Assembly (NCBI GenBank): GCA_034769895.1
Contig: CM068373.1
Span: 20,317,967 to 20,381,966, forward strand
Source of the DNA: Magicicada septendecula
Taxonomy: Eukaryota > Arthropoda > Insecta > Hemiptera > Cicadidae
DNA length: 64,000 nucleotides
Reading direction: 5' to 3'
Positions 44,073 to 56,233 of this stretch are shown here, piece after piece. The notes beneath the pieces are model-generated. The model did no database searches and had not been told where the DNA came from. It saw nothing but the letters and a program-made list of their open reading frames with translations. The translations under genes were made by a program, and so were the position numbers. How positions within the stretch are numbered: position 1 is the stretch's first letter; each line of letters starts with the position of its first letter.

Positions 44073-47000
44073 TGTAACATGACAGATATATGCATAATAT
44101 TGAATGGCAATTGATCATTAGAATAATGAAGTTATAATGTTTAAATTTGGAAGAAAGCATTAAGTTTAATATAAAAAGATTAATTCATAGCAACTGTGGA
44201 AAGAAATCATTATTATAAAGAAAATACAAGTTCAAATAAAAGGAGTTACTAGTGACGAGTCATCCAAGACCAGTCTCATAACCAAAGGTTTTCAAGGTAT
44301 AACCCAGGAAGGTAAGAAAGTAAATAACCAAGCAGTACACAATATGACCAAACCCACAACGAGGGAGAATAAATAGAATAGAAACCCTAAAATAAGCCAA
44401 GATCAACCAATACAGGTTGTGTATTTCTGAAATAAAGAAGAAGATGGAGAAGATCCCAAGAAACCTGATGGCATCAAGAAGAAGATGGAGAAGATACCAG
44501 TCCCAGAAGGCAGGAGAAAAGAAGACTGATGAAAGAAGAAGAAGGCAGCATCCTGAAGAAGATGTCATGCTCTTATAAAAGACACCCAAATCCCTATATC
44601 CCCAAAATAAATATCTAAAAACAAAAGTATAACGAAATAAAAACCACATGTATACAAATTTAAGAGAGAGACGTGTATAAAGTAAAAGTTGCCTGTGAAC
44701 TAAGATGAAACAATAATATAGTACCCATGGAACAAATCTCCATTGAAAAACGCTAACCAATTTATTATGTTAATAAGACTATACGACCATTTAGCATTAA
44801 CATAATTATATAAGTGCAAAGTGAACCAGTGATAGTTTTGGGTATTATAAAAAATGAACCTTGTGTTTCATTCTTGGCAATCACAAACATTGGATGCAAT
44901 GAAATATGCATTTTTCAATGACTTAAAATGTGTATTGTGACAATATGTTGTTCATAAGACATGAATCGGTTTAAAATAACATTTTTGTTTTACATGAAAA
45001 AAGAAAAACAGATGTCATAGTGCTTTTTGAACGGTTAATACTATTTATTTGTTAATGACAGGGTGCAATTACCCAAAGACAATGTATAAAAGACGGTATA
45101 AAAACTGTAGAATCCTACTTATAATAATAGTTAGAAATAAGAATATAAATATAAGGTTTTTATGTATATAGTACAAGAATGTTTAAAAATGTTTTAGATA
45201 TAAGGCCATTTGTTTGGGTCTGATACAACTAACATCAGAACTATAAAAATAGTTACCGCTTGTAAATAGTAGAGAGTAATTAAGATGTTAGTTAGTAAAA
45301 AACCTTTTTGTAAACCATGTTTCCATGTTGGAAATGGGGATTTTGTTGCAAAATGTCTGACTTGAAGACAACCATTTATTTAAAAAAAATATTCTTTATT
45401 TTGTTTAACTATTATTTGTATTGTAACCAATACTAATTGTTTTTGTGTAATTTGAAAACATGTTTAATTTATAATACTATATGTAAAAGTCAGAGAGGGT
45501 ATCATACATCATATATTGTTTGTAAAATATTTTATAAGAAAAATTGTTAAAAAATCATAGGCCAAAAGAATGGAAACCAAACTTCATCAAAACAGAGAAA
45601 TTGCTCATTTAAATGCAAATAAACAAAAAGGGTTTAGACAAAATAAACTTGAGATCGTGCCATATAATTGCACATACCATTTAGAGAGATTTTAATAAAT
45701 TATATTCAGAATTATAAATAAAAATGAAAATGACTAAACTCAGAAATTTGGACATGGAGTCATATATTCCAGAATAATGTTTCAGAATACAACTAATTCA
45801 ATTAATTACCAGAAAATAAGGGAATATGAACCTTTTAATACAATATAGGATTATTAATATTAAATATAACTGATAAAATGGCTGAATTTATATAATGACA
45901 GGAAGTAAATTTTGATGTTTTGACTTTTCAGAGTATACCAAACTGAAAGTAAAATTACTATTTTTTGGACAGAAAACACTATAAAACGGCATTATTTAAT
46001 CTGAAAATAAGCTGAATGAACTGAAAGATTAATTTAAATAACATCTAGTGAATAAAATTGACAAATACCAAAGTTTAGGCATTCATATAGTGAAAATGTA
46101 AAAGTGTACACAGGATGTGAAAAATATTTGAACAATGTTAAGGATAATATTATATGGGCTAAGAGTTTAATTGAAACTGAAGGAAACAGTTAGTTGATTA
46201 TTGGTATTTGAACGGATAACATAAACGAGAGTTTTGTGACGATCTAACCTATTTTACAACGTTAAAGATAAGTGGCGAACAGTACGTTACGGTAAAGTCG
46301 AGAGTGAATTATAAAATCCTTCCAGAACATATACATTGTGACAAAAACGATCAAGAAACACTAATTAACACTAAACAATACATTTCTACTCTGAAAAACA
46401 CCACAAAACACCATAAAACACCAGAAAACTGTATAACACATTAACCAAATTAGTGTCGGAATTGGGAAAAGTGTTTTGACTTATAATTACACAGATATAC
46501 TAAATACAACCCAGAATCACTACACCAGTCACTACACAACATTTAACAAGAGATTTGCAGACACAAGAACAGGAATATTGCCAGAAAATACATTATTTGG
46601 AATGCAGCAGGAACGAGCGACATTTTGATCAACTTGACGGCAGCCATCTTTCTTTTGACGATCCCAGTGCCTCCTCTTAGTTCAACACAGCTGTTTGGTG
46701 AAAACAATTATTATATTTACAAATTATTATTCAATGTCTGTGTTTATTAATAACTATTAATTTGATTGTAACGTTATACTTTTTAAATATTAGCCCGATT
46801 TCTCTGACTTTGATAATAACTGGCTGTTTAAAGAACCCTATTTAATTTTTATATCATATACTTGTAACTTTTTTCGATATCCTGAGAATCGATACTAATC
46901 GATAAGAGTCAATATTGCTATTAATTAATAAAACATTAATACTTTTCAATACTTATTAGTTCTTTATTTCTGCAATAATACTAATTACCAATAATATAAT

Positions 47001-47601
47001 TCTAATTGATAATCTACAAGGACTTTACCACCCGTAAGTGAAGATAACCTAAAAAATAAAAAGGTAAACAAGTATCGATTGGTTTGAAGACAGTCTTATG
47101 AGTGGTGATAGTTTATTTAAAATATACTAAAACTTTAATAAAAATTTTCAGAAGAGCATTACACTGTTTAAAACTTCACAGCCCTATATTAATTAATTGA
47201 TCCTAATTAATTAATTAATAAAATTAAAAAAAAATTTTTTTAATTATTTTTTTTTTATAAACATAATTTTTTTTTTTAATTTCCTTCAAAACAATAATTT
47301 TTGTTTTGAAACTTTCTGTGAAGCTGAACATATATATATTTCTTCATCAACTTTACTCTACTCGACCGGTCTTGCTACCATTGGGACTCGACCAGCTGGG
47401 AAACTTAAGGAAGTGTTTCAGGCCAGTAAGACGTCGAGAGCCACACCAATTACACACCAATTAAACATATTACAATACAACTTATTTATTTATTTTATTA
47501 CAAATTGGCTAGTCCAAAGAATGGGGCTTGATTACATCGGAGTCTCATACCACAATAGCTTATATCATCAACACACATCAATATCAATTTTAATTATTAC
47601 A
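44073..47601 (+). repeat. Inner family C LTR, left copy (3529 bp)
   Basis: TGTAACATGACAG...TTATTACA. CGATA cluster at 46873-46905, TATA-like sequence 25-30 bases upstream of it. The GAAGAA-rich tract at 44430-44560 has a long antisense frame, which I reject as coding. Confidence 0.93.
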
Positions 47602-47604
47602 AAT

Positions 47605-47615
47605 TGGCGCACAAC
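47605..47615 (+). other. Primer-binding site, inner family C
   Basis: TGGCGCACAAC three bases after the LTR end; identical to the outer copy. Confidence 0.7.
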
Positions 47616-47714
47616 TTTAGGGGCTTTAATTAGCGATTGGAAGGCCAATACATTCTGCCCAATCACTAGTTGGAGCTAGGCAACAGCTACAAAGCCAGAG
47701 AATTTCAAGGGAAA

Positions 47715-50169
47715 ATGCAACGACGTGCAACATCTAAGAAACGGGCGGCGGAGGCCGAAAAAGAAATAGAGTTGGAAATGGACAATAAGGAGGCAACGCC
47801 AGTAGATGCGGAGAGTTCATTACCGCCGGTGTTGTCCAAACAACCTGAACAACCAGGGGAACAAACTGAGATGCCTACTCAGACAGGGGAAGTAAATGTC
47901 CAGGAAAGACATTTAGAAAAATCCAAAGTAACGGAAGAGAGTAAAATAGACAGATTAATGGAAATGTTCATGAAAACAAAAGAAGAAAATGATAAAGAAA
48001 GGAAGGAAGACAAACAGTCCTTGAAGGAAGAGTTGAATAAAATAAATGAAAAGATGGGAGGAATGGACAAGAAAATGGACGAAAACAGTAAGAAAATGGG
48101 GAGTGATAACTAGTCCTTGAAAGAAGATTTAGGAAATAAAATCGAAACAACAAACAAGAAGATGGAAGAAAACAGCAAGAAGATGGTAGAAAACAGCAAG
48201 AAGATGGAAGAGAAGATGGAAGAAAACAGCAAGAAGATGGAAGGAAAGTTAGAAGAATTGAAGAAGGATAATCAATCCACAAAAGAAGAGTTGACTGGGA
48301 TGAACAAGAACATAGAAAATTTGAAGGAAGATAACAAGAAGATGGAAGAAGAGATGGGGAAGAAGTTAGAAGAATTGAAGGAAGACAACCAATCGTTCAA
48401 GGAAGAATTCAAGTCAACTAAAGAAGAATTGATTAATAAAATTGAGAACACCAATCAGAAAATCGATGAAACCAGGAAGAAGATAGAGAAGAACAACCGA
48501 CAGTTGAAGGAAGAATTGAAGGAAAACAACAGGAAGTTGGAAGAGAAGATGGGGGAGAAATTGGAAGAATTGAGAGAGGACAATCAAATTCTAAGAGAAG
48601 AGTTAAGGGAGGTAAATCAGGAGAATTTGGACAAACTGGACGAAAGGATGGAATTGTTGCGAGAAGAACTGAATAAAGAAATCACTGTTAACAAAAAAGC
48701 GATGAATAAGAAGATGGAAGAAGAAAATATAATGGTCAATCGACAGATTCGAGAGATTGATGGAAAGTGCAACCAGACCGAAAAGGAGGTGAATGAGTTT
48801 AAAGAAGTGGTGAACATCAAGTTCACAAATATCGAAGAACATAGTCGTAGGAAGGTAGAAGAACAGAGGAAGGAAAATCAAGAAGAATTCGGAAAAGTAC
48901 GCAACCAGGTCACAGAACGATGTAATGATATACAAGAGACCATGGCCAATATCACCGGTCAGGTGCGACAAAGCCGAGAGGAGATGGAAGCGATTAGAAA
49001 CAGACCGACTCATTTCACCGGATTGCCCGTCAACGAAAGCCGAGAGTGGCTCAACTTCCGGCAATACAAACGCAAGCCGATGGAGTTCCTGGCAAGGGTA
49101 GAAGAATATTTGACCAAGCATAAAATTACTCAATGGAGCCAGAGCAGGGAGATATTCGACGAGTCTTTCCGAGACATAACAGATAATTGGTGGATGGCCA
49201 ACCGGAGTGAAATTTCCGACTACCAACAGTTCCGGAAAATGTTTAAGACAAAATACTGGTCTGAGACCACCCAGAACTTGATCCGTGACAATATTTGTAA
49301 TGGAAGATACAGGTCACAATTAGGTAGCAGTATGACGGCATATTTCTTGGGGAAGGTGTGTATGGCAAAACACCTTGAACCAGCAATCCCAGAAGAATGT
49401 TTAGTGAATAAGATATCTTATCACTATGATGAGGACATTATCAGGGCCCGGAGAGGTAGTCAGATCAAGACGATCCAGGGAATGACCGAGTTATTGGAGG
49501 GATACGAGAACGAAGAGTATTATCGGCAGAGTAGAAAGAGAAATGAGAGACCAGAAGCAAGGCCGACTGACTACCTACCCCAATAACGGCAATAACCATG
49601 CAAGTAACCGGAACCAGCCCAGTAATTACGATGGCCCCAACAACCAGCCGCGTAATAACCAGTTTAACAGTAATTTTAACGGCGTGAGGAATAACAACCC
49701 CTACCCAAATAATAGAAACCATTTTTATCAACAAAATAATAATGTCCCATACAGTCAGAGAAATCCATATCCCAACAATAATGGTGACAGACCTTACCCA
49801 CCTAACCGAAATTACTATAATAATAATTTTAGTAATAACAATAATAGCAATAGTAATAACCGAGTGTCGCGCCCTAGGGTAAATTTTATAAGAGCAGAAG
49901 ATCGCGGACCCAGGAGATATTATCAACCGAGGAGGAGCAGCTTCCACGGCGCCGACCGAAGATGGAGGAGTGCGGAACGAGACGGCCCAAGACACGAAGA
50001 AGGAAGACGAAGTACCAGCCTGGAAGATCTTGGCAGACAACCGAACAGGGTGTTAAACATCAACCAGGGTACAGAACGTCAGGAGACAAACCAGAGTTTC
50101 CCGAACGATGCCTCGGTCAATAATAATATAAACAATGACCAGAATACTTTAAACGAGAGGAGGCAGTAA
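47715..50169 (+). pseudogene. gag: Inner family C Gag, one stop and one frameshift
   Basis: ATG 47715 (MQRRATSKKRAAEAEK). Coiled coil to about codon 430, longer than in the outer copy because of extra KKMEENS-type heptads near 48160-48250. A TAG at 48111-48113 stands where the outer copy has Gln CAG (C-to-T). The capsid domain follows (ESREWLNFRQYKRKPMEFL at about 49037, WWMANRS, GSSMTAYFLGKV). A tandem duplication of GACT (49565-49572) then shifts the frame. The Asn-rich tail continues in the shifted frame (GNNHASNRNQPSNYD, RPRVNFIRA, then an Arg-rich end) to the TAA at 50167-50169. It lacks a zinc knuckle; the Arg/Asn tail may bind RNA instead. Confidence 0.9.
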
Positions 50170-50208
50170 TCAACAACGATGACCCGTTACTGCTTATACT
50201 TCCTGGGT
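50148..50208 (+). promoter_or_regulatory. -1 ribosomal frameshift signal, family C
   Basis: T TTA AAC 50148-50154, in phase with gag codons ACT TTA AAC. Spacer of 8 bases. Stem 1: GCAGTAA 50163-50169 with TTACTGC 50187-50193; the gag stop lies in its first strand. Stem 2: ACCC 50182-50185 with GGGT 50205-50208, giving an H-type pseudoknot. The -1 frame is open from here through the protease. Confidence 0.85.
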
Positions 50209-53200
50209 TAGAAAAGGATGATTTGCAACAAGCAAACAATAATAAGATTATCACTATCATAAGTAACCATTATCTGAAAGACATACGAACTGAACTTTTG
50301 GAAGAGAACGAGAAGAGTCTCAGCAACAGTAATAATGAGATAATTTATATAACAGCGGAGGTGGAAGGAGTTCCCGCTAAAATAATGATAGACACAGGAG
50401 CTAATATTTCAATAATAAACTCCAATGAGTTGGAGAGAATACAATGTACATGTGGAAAAACTTTGCCAATGTTACCAGTCAACAACATTGTGTTGGTAGG
50501 TGCAACTGGCCGCCAGAATAAAACCATTAGGAAGCAAGTTTCCTTAAGTGTCGTTAGCCGTGATATAGCTTTAGACATGGAATTTTTAATCGCCACCGGA
50601 TTACCATTTGACATCTTAGTCGGTTGCGATATTCTTCGTAGATATTCGGCAGTAATCGATCTTAATTTAAATAGAGTATCACTTTTCCCAGACGGAGTAA
50701 CATGGACCGCAGATCTGGTAGGAAGCACAACTATACTTCCCAGCCCTATACATCAACAACTTCGTAAGATAAATGTTATTAGAAACAGCCCTCTTTCTAA
50801 ACCCATAATATACAATCATGGAGGAGAGGATTTATGGTCAGTTAAGATCCAAGAAATACGGAATTTCCAGTGCGGAAGCGATAACGAGAAAATACCAACA
50901 CATCTGGCTGATCGTCTAATCGCTATATATGAGAAATACAAGGCGGTATTTTCTGATGAACCAGGGAAGGTAAAAAACTACCAGTGCCAACTTCGTTTTA
51001 AAGAAAACGTAGAGTTTAACCGGAGGTCATATCCAATAGCGCAGTCGCTCAAAGAAGCCGTGAGAATAGAGATAAACAAGATGATAGAAAACGACATAAT
51101 TGAGATTAGTCAATCACCTTACACTAGTCCAATTATTGCTGTTCCGAAGAAAGACGGACAAGTCCGGCTCTGTTTAGATGCGCGTGAGTTGAACAAGACA
51201 ATTGTGAATGACAGAACCTCTCCCGGTGAAATAGAAGAAATCTTAAAGCGTTTTCATGGTACTAGATTTATTAGCACCTGGGATACGGTCTGTGGGTATT
51301 GGCAGGTAGAGCTGCATCCACAAAGCTGCCAGTATGTAGCGTTCATTTTCGAAGGGCGCAATTACCAGTTCAAGAGACTGCCCTTCGGACTTGTCAATTC
51401 TGTCGTCATATTTGTGGCATGCATGGACCAGATTTTGGGACCAGAAGCGCTCCAATTTACTACCATCTATGTTGACGATTTACTAATCACATCCGGAACC
51501 TGGGAGGAGCACTGTTACAGAGTGGAATTTGTACTAAACAAACTAGCGCAGAACAACATAACACTGAAGTTGGAGAAATCCAAGTTCATAGCGCGCGAGG
51601 TACAATTCTTAGGCTTCAACCTAGACGACAGAGGTATTACACCATCAGCAGAAAAAGTGGAGGCAATTCAGAGGTTCCCGCAACCAAGAAACAGGAAACA
51701 ATTGCAATCTTTCCTCGGACTCTGTAACTATTACAGGAAGTTTCAGAGCCGATATTCCGAGTTGACCGCCAAGTTTCAACCACAGTTATCTGCCAAAAAC
51801 AAATGGACTTGGGGTGAAGATCAAGATATTACTTTCCGATTGATAAAAGAGAAGTTTCTGGAGAGTGTGATACTTCGTCACCCAGATTTTAAGAAACCGT
51901 TCTTTCTAAACTGTGACGCTAGCGATCTAAGCTTAGGAACGACATTATACCAGGAAGATGAGGAGGGACAACATCTGGTAATAAGCTTCGCTAGTCGCAC
52001 ACTGAACCAGTGCGAAAAGAACTACAGTGTGACAGAAAAGGAATTGTTGAGCGTGGTGTTCGCATGCAGCAAGTTCCGGACGTACATTCTCGGATATCAA
52101 GTCACGGTACGGACTGATCATAAATCCATCTCGTTCCTTCGTAGGTGCAAATTGAGTCACGGCCGATTGGCTAGGTGGGTACTCGCCCTACAAGAATATG
52201 ACCTGTAATGGGAATACATTCCAGGAAAGAAGAACGTGGTAGCGGATGTGTTGTCACGTATAAATCTGGAAGATCAGACTTTCGAGGGAGAGAAGGAGAG
52301 CTTAGTAAAAATTTATAACATATTCACGACCAGAGCCGATTTACAAGCTTTGTTAATAAATATCCGAATCCATCAGCAGTCTGATCCTAAGCTGAAAAAC
52401 ATTGTGAGTCGTTTGGAAGCCAATGATGAAACCATTTCTAAATATTACCACCTTAACAAGGGAATTTTATTCATAAAAACCGCCTTGGACGATGAGACAT
52501 GGAAGGTGATAATCCCACACCAAATCGAAAAGGAGGTCATCATCGATTACCATGTCAGGTATGGTCACATGGGAGCGTTAAAAGTGATACAAGCTCTAGA
52601 GGGAAATTGTAAGATCAAGAATATCAACCGCAAGGTGAGAACATACATCAAGTCCTGTAAGATCTGCCAATGTGCAAAAGTAAACAATGAAAAGACAGAG
52701 GGTATCATGATACCGATAACTTCCAACGCAAAACTGGAAAAAGTGTTTTTGGATATATGCGGGCCATTTCCCCGTAGCGGTGGTCGACACAGATATAAAT
52801 ACTTGGTAATCATAATGGATCACTACACCAAGTATATAAAGCTATATCCGGTTAATCGGGCAACAACAGCAAAGGTTTTGGCGGTGATTATTGATTTGTA
52901 TATCCCAGAGATCGGTAGACCATCTTCTATTATTACCGACCATGGTACACAGTTTAAGGGGAGGAGATGGCGAGACACGTTATTAGCACTTGGGGTCAAA
53001 ACGTATAAGACATCAGTTTACCACCCAAGTAGCAATCCGGCTGAGAGAGTACTAAGAGAAGTGGGTAGGATATTGCGCACGTACTGTCACAACCAACAGA
53101 AAAAGTGGCAAGAGTACCTAGCAGCGACAGAAACATTCCTAAATTACGCCCACCATCCAGCTATAGGAATTCCACCGTACTCAGCCATGTATGAGAAGCC

Positions 53201-53555
53201 GACTCCCCGAGACATTGAACAAATCATTGAATTTCCAACGAACAACAATAGGAAATTCAACCAGTTGAAGTTTTACAATAAGGTAGCAGAAGATCAGGAA
53301 AAACGGCAAGCCAAATACCAGAAGGCAATAGGGCGAATTGTAATATATAAAGAGGGTGAAAAAGTCCTCCTAAAAAATAGAGAGCTGCCTAGCACCTTAG
53401 AAGGCATAACCAAAAAACTACTATTACTTTACACCGGACCATATGTTGTGGTAAATGATAAACAGAACAATACATATGAGTTGAAGGAAATCGTTTCAGG
53501 AAAAATCAAAGGAGTGTACAATCAAGCTTCTATGAAGAAATATTATGAAGAATGA
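50154..53555 (+). pseudogene. pol: Family C Pol: protease, reverse transcriptase, RNase H, integrase; one stop
   Basis: Read in the -1 frame after the slippery site; about 1133 codons. Protease: MIDTGANIS with Asp near codon 80. Reverse transcriptase: PYTSPIIAVPKKDG, FISTWDTVCGYWQV (first Asp), FKRLPFGLVNS, and YVDD at 439-442. RNase H: NCDASDLSLG (Asp 588), VTEKELLSVV, RTDHKSI. Integrase: zinc-binding H-x4-H and CKIC, then the core Asp in LDICGPF (867), Asp in TDHGTQF (929) and Glu in NPAER (964), with 34 residues between the last two. The domain order is that of Ty3/Gypsy elements. A TAA at 52206-52208, just after RNase H, interrupts an otherwise open frame; the same frame resumes with WEYIPGKKNVVADVLSRI. 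No chromodomain was recognised at the C terminus, and no env follows. Confidence 0.95.
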
Positions 53556-53599
53556 ATTGTGAGTTTTAGAATTTAGAATTTATATTTATAAAAATTTTA

Positions 53600-54810
53600 A
53601 AATAATGTAAGTACATCTTACAACCTAATATTTTGAAAAGAACATTCTGGAGAATTAAAAGAAAAAGAATTTTTAATAATTTTTTAAAAATTCGGAAATA
53701 ATGTAAGTACATCTTACAACCTAATATTTTGAGAAGAACATTTTGGAGAATTATAAGAAGAAGGAATTTAGAATTTTTATTTAAAAAATTCAAAAATAAT
53801 GTAAGTACATCTTACAACCTAATATTTTGAAAAGAACATTCTGGAGAATTAAAAGAAGAATTTTTTAATAATTTTAAAAAAAATTCTAAAATAATGTAAG
53901 TACATCTTACAACCTAATATTTTGAGAACATTCTGGAGAATTATAAGAAGAAGGAATTTAGAATTTATATTTTAAAATTCAAAAATAATGTAAGTACATC
54001 TTACAACCTAATATTTTGAGAAGAACATTCTGGAGAATTATAAGAAGAAGGAATTTAGAATTTATATTTTAAAAATTCAAAAATAATGTAAGTACATCTT
54101 ACAACCTAATATTTTGAAAAGAACATTCTGGAGAATTAAAAGAAGAAGAATTTTTTAATAATTTTAAAAAAAAATTCAAAAATAATGTAAGTACATCTTA
54201 CAACCTAATATTTTGAGAAGAACATTCTGGAGAATTATAAGAAGAAGGAATTTAGAATTTATATTGAAAAAATTTAAAATTATGTAAGAACATCTTACAA
54301 CCTAATAATTTGAGAAAAAACATTATGGAAGAAAGGAAAAGAAAGACTTTTGAATTGAAATATAATTATAAAAATTTAAAATTGAGTAAGTACATCTTAC
54401 TACAACCTAATAATTTTGGAACAAACTTTATGGAAGAAAGAAAAAGAAAGAATTTTGAATATAACTTATTCTAAAATATGTAAGTATTTCTTACTACAAC
54501 CTGATAATTTAGAACAAAACTTTATGGAAGAAAGAAAAAGAGAGAGAATTTTGAAATTAATTTAAAAAAAAAAAAAAATTTAAAATTGAGTAAGCACAGC
54601 TAACTACCACTGAATTATGAGAAAAACATTTTTGAAGAATTAAGAAGAAAGGAATTTTGTAGTTAATATACAAAAAATTTAAAAATGAAGTAAGACCAAC
54701 TTACTATAACTAAGTTTATGAGAAAACTTTATGGCAAATAATTAAGAAGAATTTGAATTTGGAGAAATACCAAAACATTCAGAAATAATAGTAAGATCAC
54801 AATACTATAA
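53600..54810 (+). repeat. Tandem hairpin repeats, inner family C (about 13 units)
   Basis: Units of 90-105 bp, each with GTAAG-TACAT-CTTAC (or variants), then 'aacctaatattttga', 'gaagaacattctggagaatta' and a GAAGAAGGAATTTAGAA-like purine run. Centres near 53610, 53705, 53803, 53899, 53990, 54090, 54189, 54285, 54388, 54482, 54592, 54692 and 54792. The first eight are nearly identical and the last five diverge, so the array expanded from its left side. Confidence 0.9.
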
Positions 54811-55751
54811 ACAATTCTGAATGAAACAATTCTGGGAATAAAGAATTAAACAGAATTTGAATGTTGATAGAACGTCAGAACTTTGAAACAAGATAAGATC
54901 AACATATTACAAGGATTTATGAAAAATATTTTTCAATTAAATAAAAAGAATAGTTTGAATAGTACATTAAAACTAACCAAGTTCAAAAAAATAATTATGT
55001 GTCAATTATAATTGAATTGAGAAGAAAATAAAGTGATTAATTCAGAAAAGAGAATTAACGTTAATACAGAATAAATGCTAGACATTCACAATAGCATTTG
55101 AAGGGGTAGAGAAGAATAACAAAAAAGAGTGTAATATGCAAGAAAAGAAAAAATTTGGAAGCAAAGAGACTAATTACCTATGAAACGATAATGAAAACAG
55201 TTAATTAAGAGCAAAGAAGAACAACTCATACCAAACATATGGAGAAGATGATTTTGAACAAATGATTATAATAAAACCTATATGAAATGCAAAGAGAAGA
55301 AATACCACATGAAATATAATATAAATGAATTAATGCTAATGAATGCGAAGGCGGATTAATAACTTTCTAAGAGAAAGGAAAGAACCAAAATGTTTAAATA
55401 AAATGATCAATATAACAACCTGTATATCTAATGTAAAGATACAATGTCAAAAAATTAAATATAATATATTAAGACCATTCAAATAATGAATACGAAAGAC
55501 TATTTATAAAGACCATCCTAATACTATGAATAACCAGAAGAAAGTATAAAGAGAATTCAGATGGAGAAGAAAGAGAGGTACACTGTAAACAGTAACCAGA
55601 ATTATTAAAAGAAAGGTTTTCAACCATAATTAAATTAAATATATCAGACAAGTTAAGAGTTTTGAAAAAATATATATGTAATGAGTATAATAATGATTAT
55701 GAAGATTTATTAAGATAGAAAATGTGAGATAATCTGAGAGACTACGAAGTG
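54811..55751 (+). other. AT-rich non-coding spacer, inner family C
   Basis: No coding frame or motif that I can support. Near-identical to 60551-61494 in the outer element. Confidence 0.6.
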
Positions 55752-55987
55752 GAGAATCCAAAGATATTTTTATTAGTCGAAAATGAGACTACTTTTTATT
55801 TATTTATTCGATGACTGACTGAAGATAATTCCAGCAGCATTATGTTTTTTTGAGCAGGGATGGATATGCCTCTGTACTCAATTTATAGAAGTGGTGTATG
55901 GCCAGCAGAGAAGTAGCGTACAGTGCCCCTCTGATCTGCCCCAGCCCACGTGATAGGGAATGTTAGGGAATTAATATCCCAAGGATG
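55752..55987 (+). other. Conserved pre-LTR structured block, inner family C
   Basis: Aligns with the family B block. Hairpin TAGTC...GACTA at 55773-55791; invariant 'agataattccagcag', 'gcctctgtactca' and 'agtagcgtacagtgcc'; CAGAG...CTCTG pairing around 55905-55933. About 250 bases upstream of the LTR. Confidence 0.6.
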
Positions 55988-56233
55988 CAACACGAAGTTG
56001 ATAAAGAAAGAAAATGTATTACAATTATAATATATCTCAGAAGACACTGACTATCCGAAAAGGATCAGTAGTAAAACAAATAATTATATATATAAAATTA
56101 ATTAAACTCTAATTATAAAATGTCGATATAAAAATGGAGAAGAAAATGAATTATAAGAAATGATGAAATTATCATAAGAAATTATTTCATCCATAAACAT
56201 GTCTGAAATAATTACTTCTGGAGGGGAGCAATC

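Noticed and set aside
44260-44760. Antisense frame of 166 codons, rich in hydrophobic residues, present in all family C LTRs (also 38018-38416, 56421-56921, 62158-62547)
   Set aside because: It is the reverse of a purine-rich GAAGAAGATGG tract, which gives Phe/Leu/Ser codons. Outer and inner LTRs differ by many amino-acid changes (for example W/C, P/T, V/Q) and by length, so no protein constraint is visible. Presence in all copies follows from LTR identity.
53600-54810. CRISPR-like array of regularly spaced repeats
   Set aside because: Units are directly tandem with related 'spacers', lie in a eukaryotic retrotransposon and lack cas genes; they are satellite-type repeats of the element.
53556-56233. 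Possible env gene between pol and the 3' LTR of the inner element
   Set aside because: The interval holds the hairpin array, AT-rich spacer and conserved block. No frame longer than about 75 codons, no signal peptide or membrane-anchor pattern in a credible frame.
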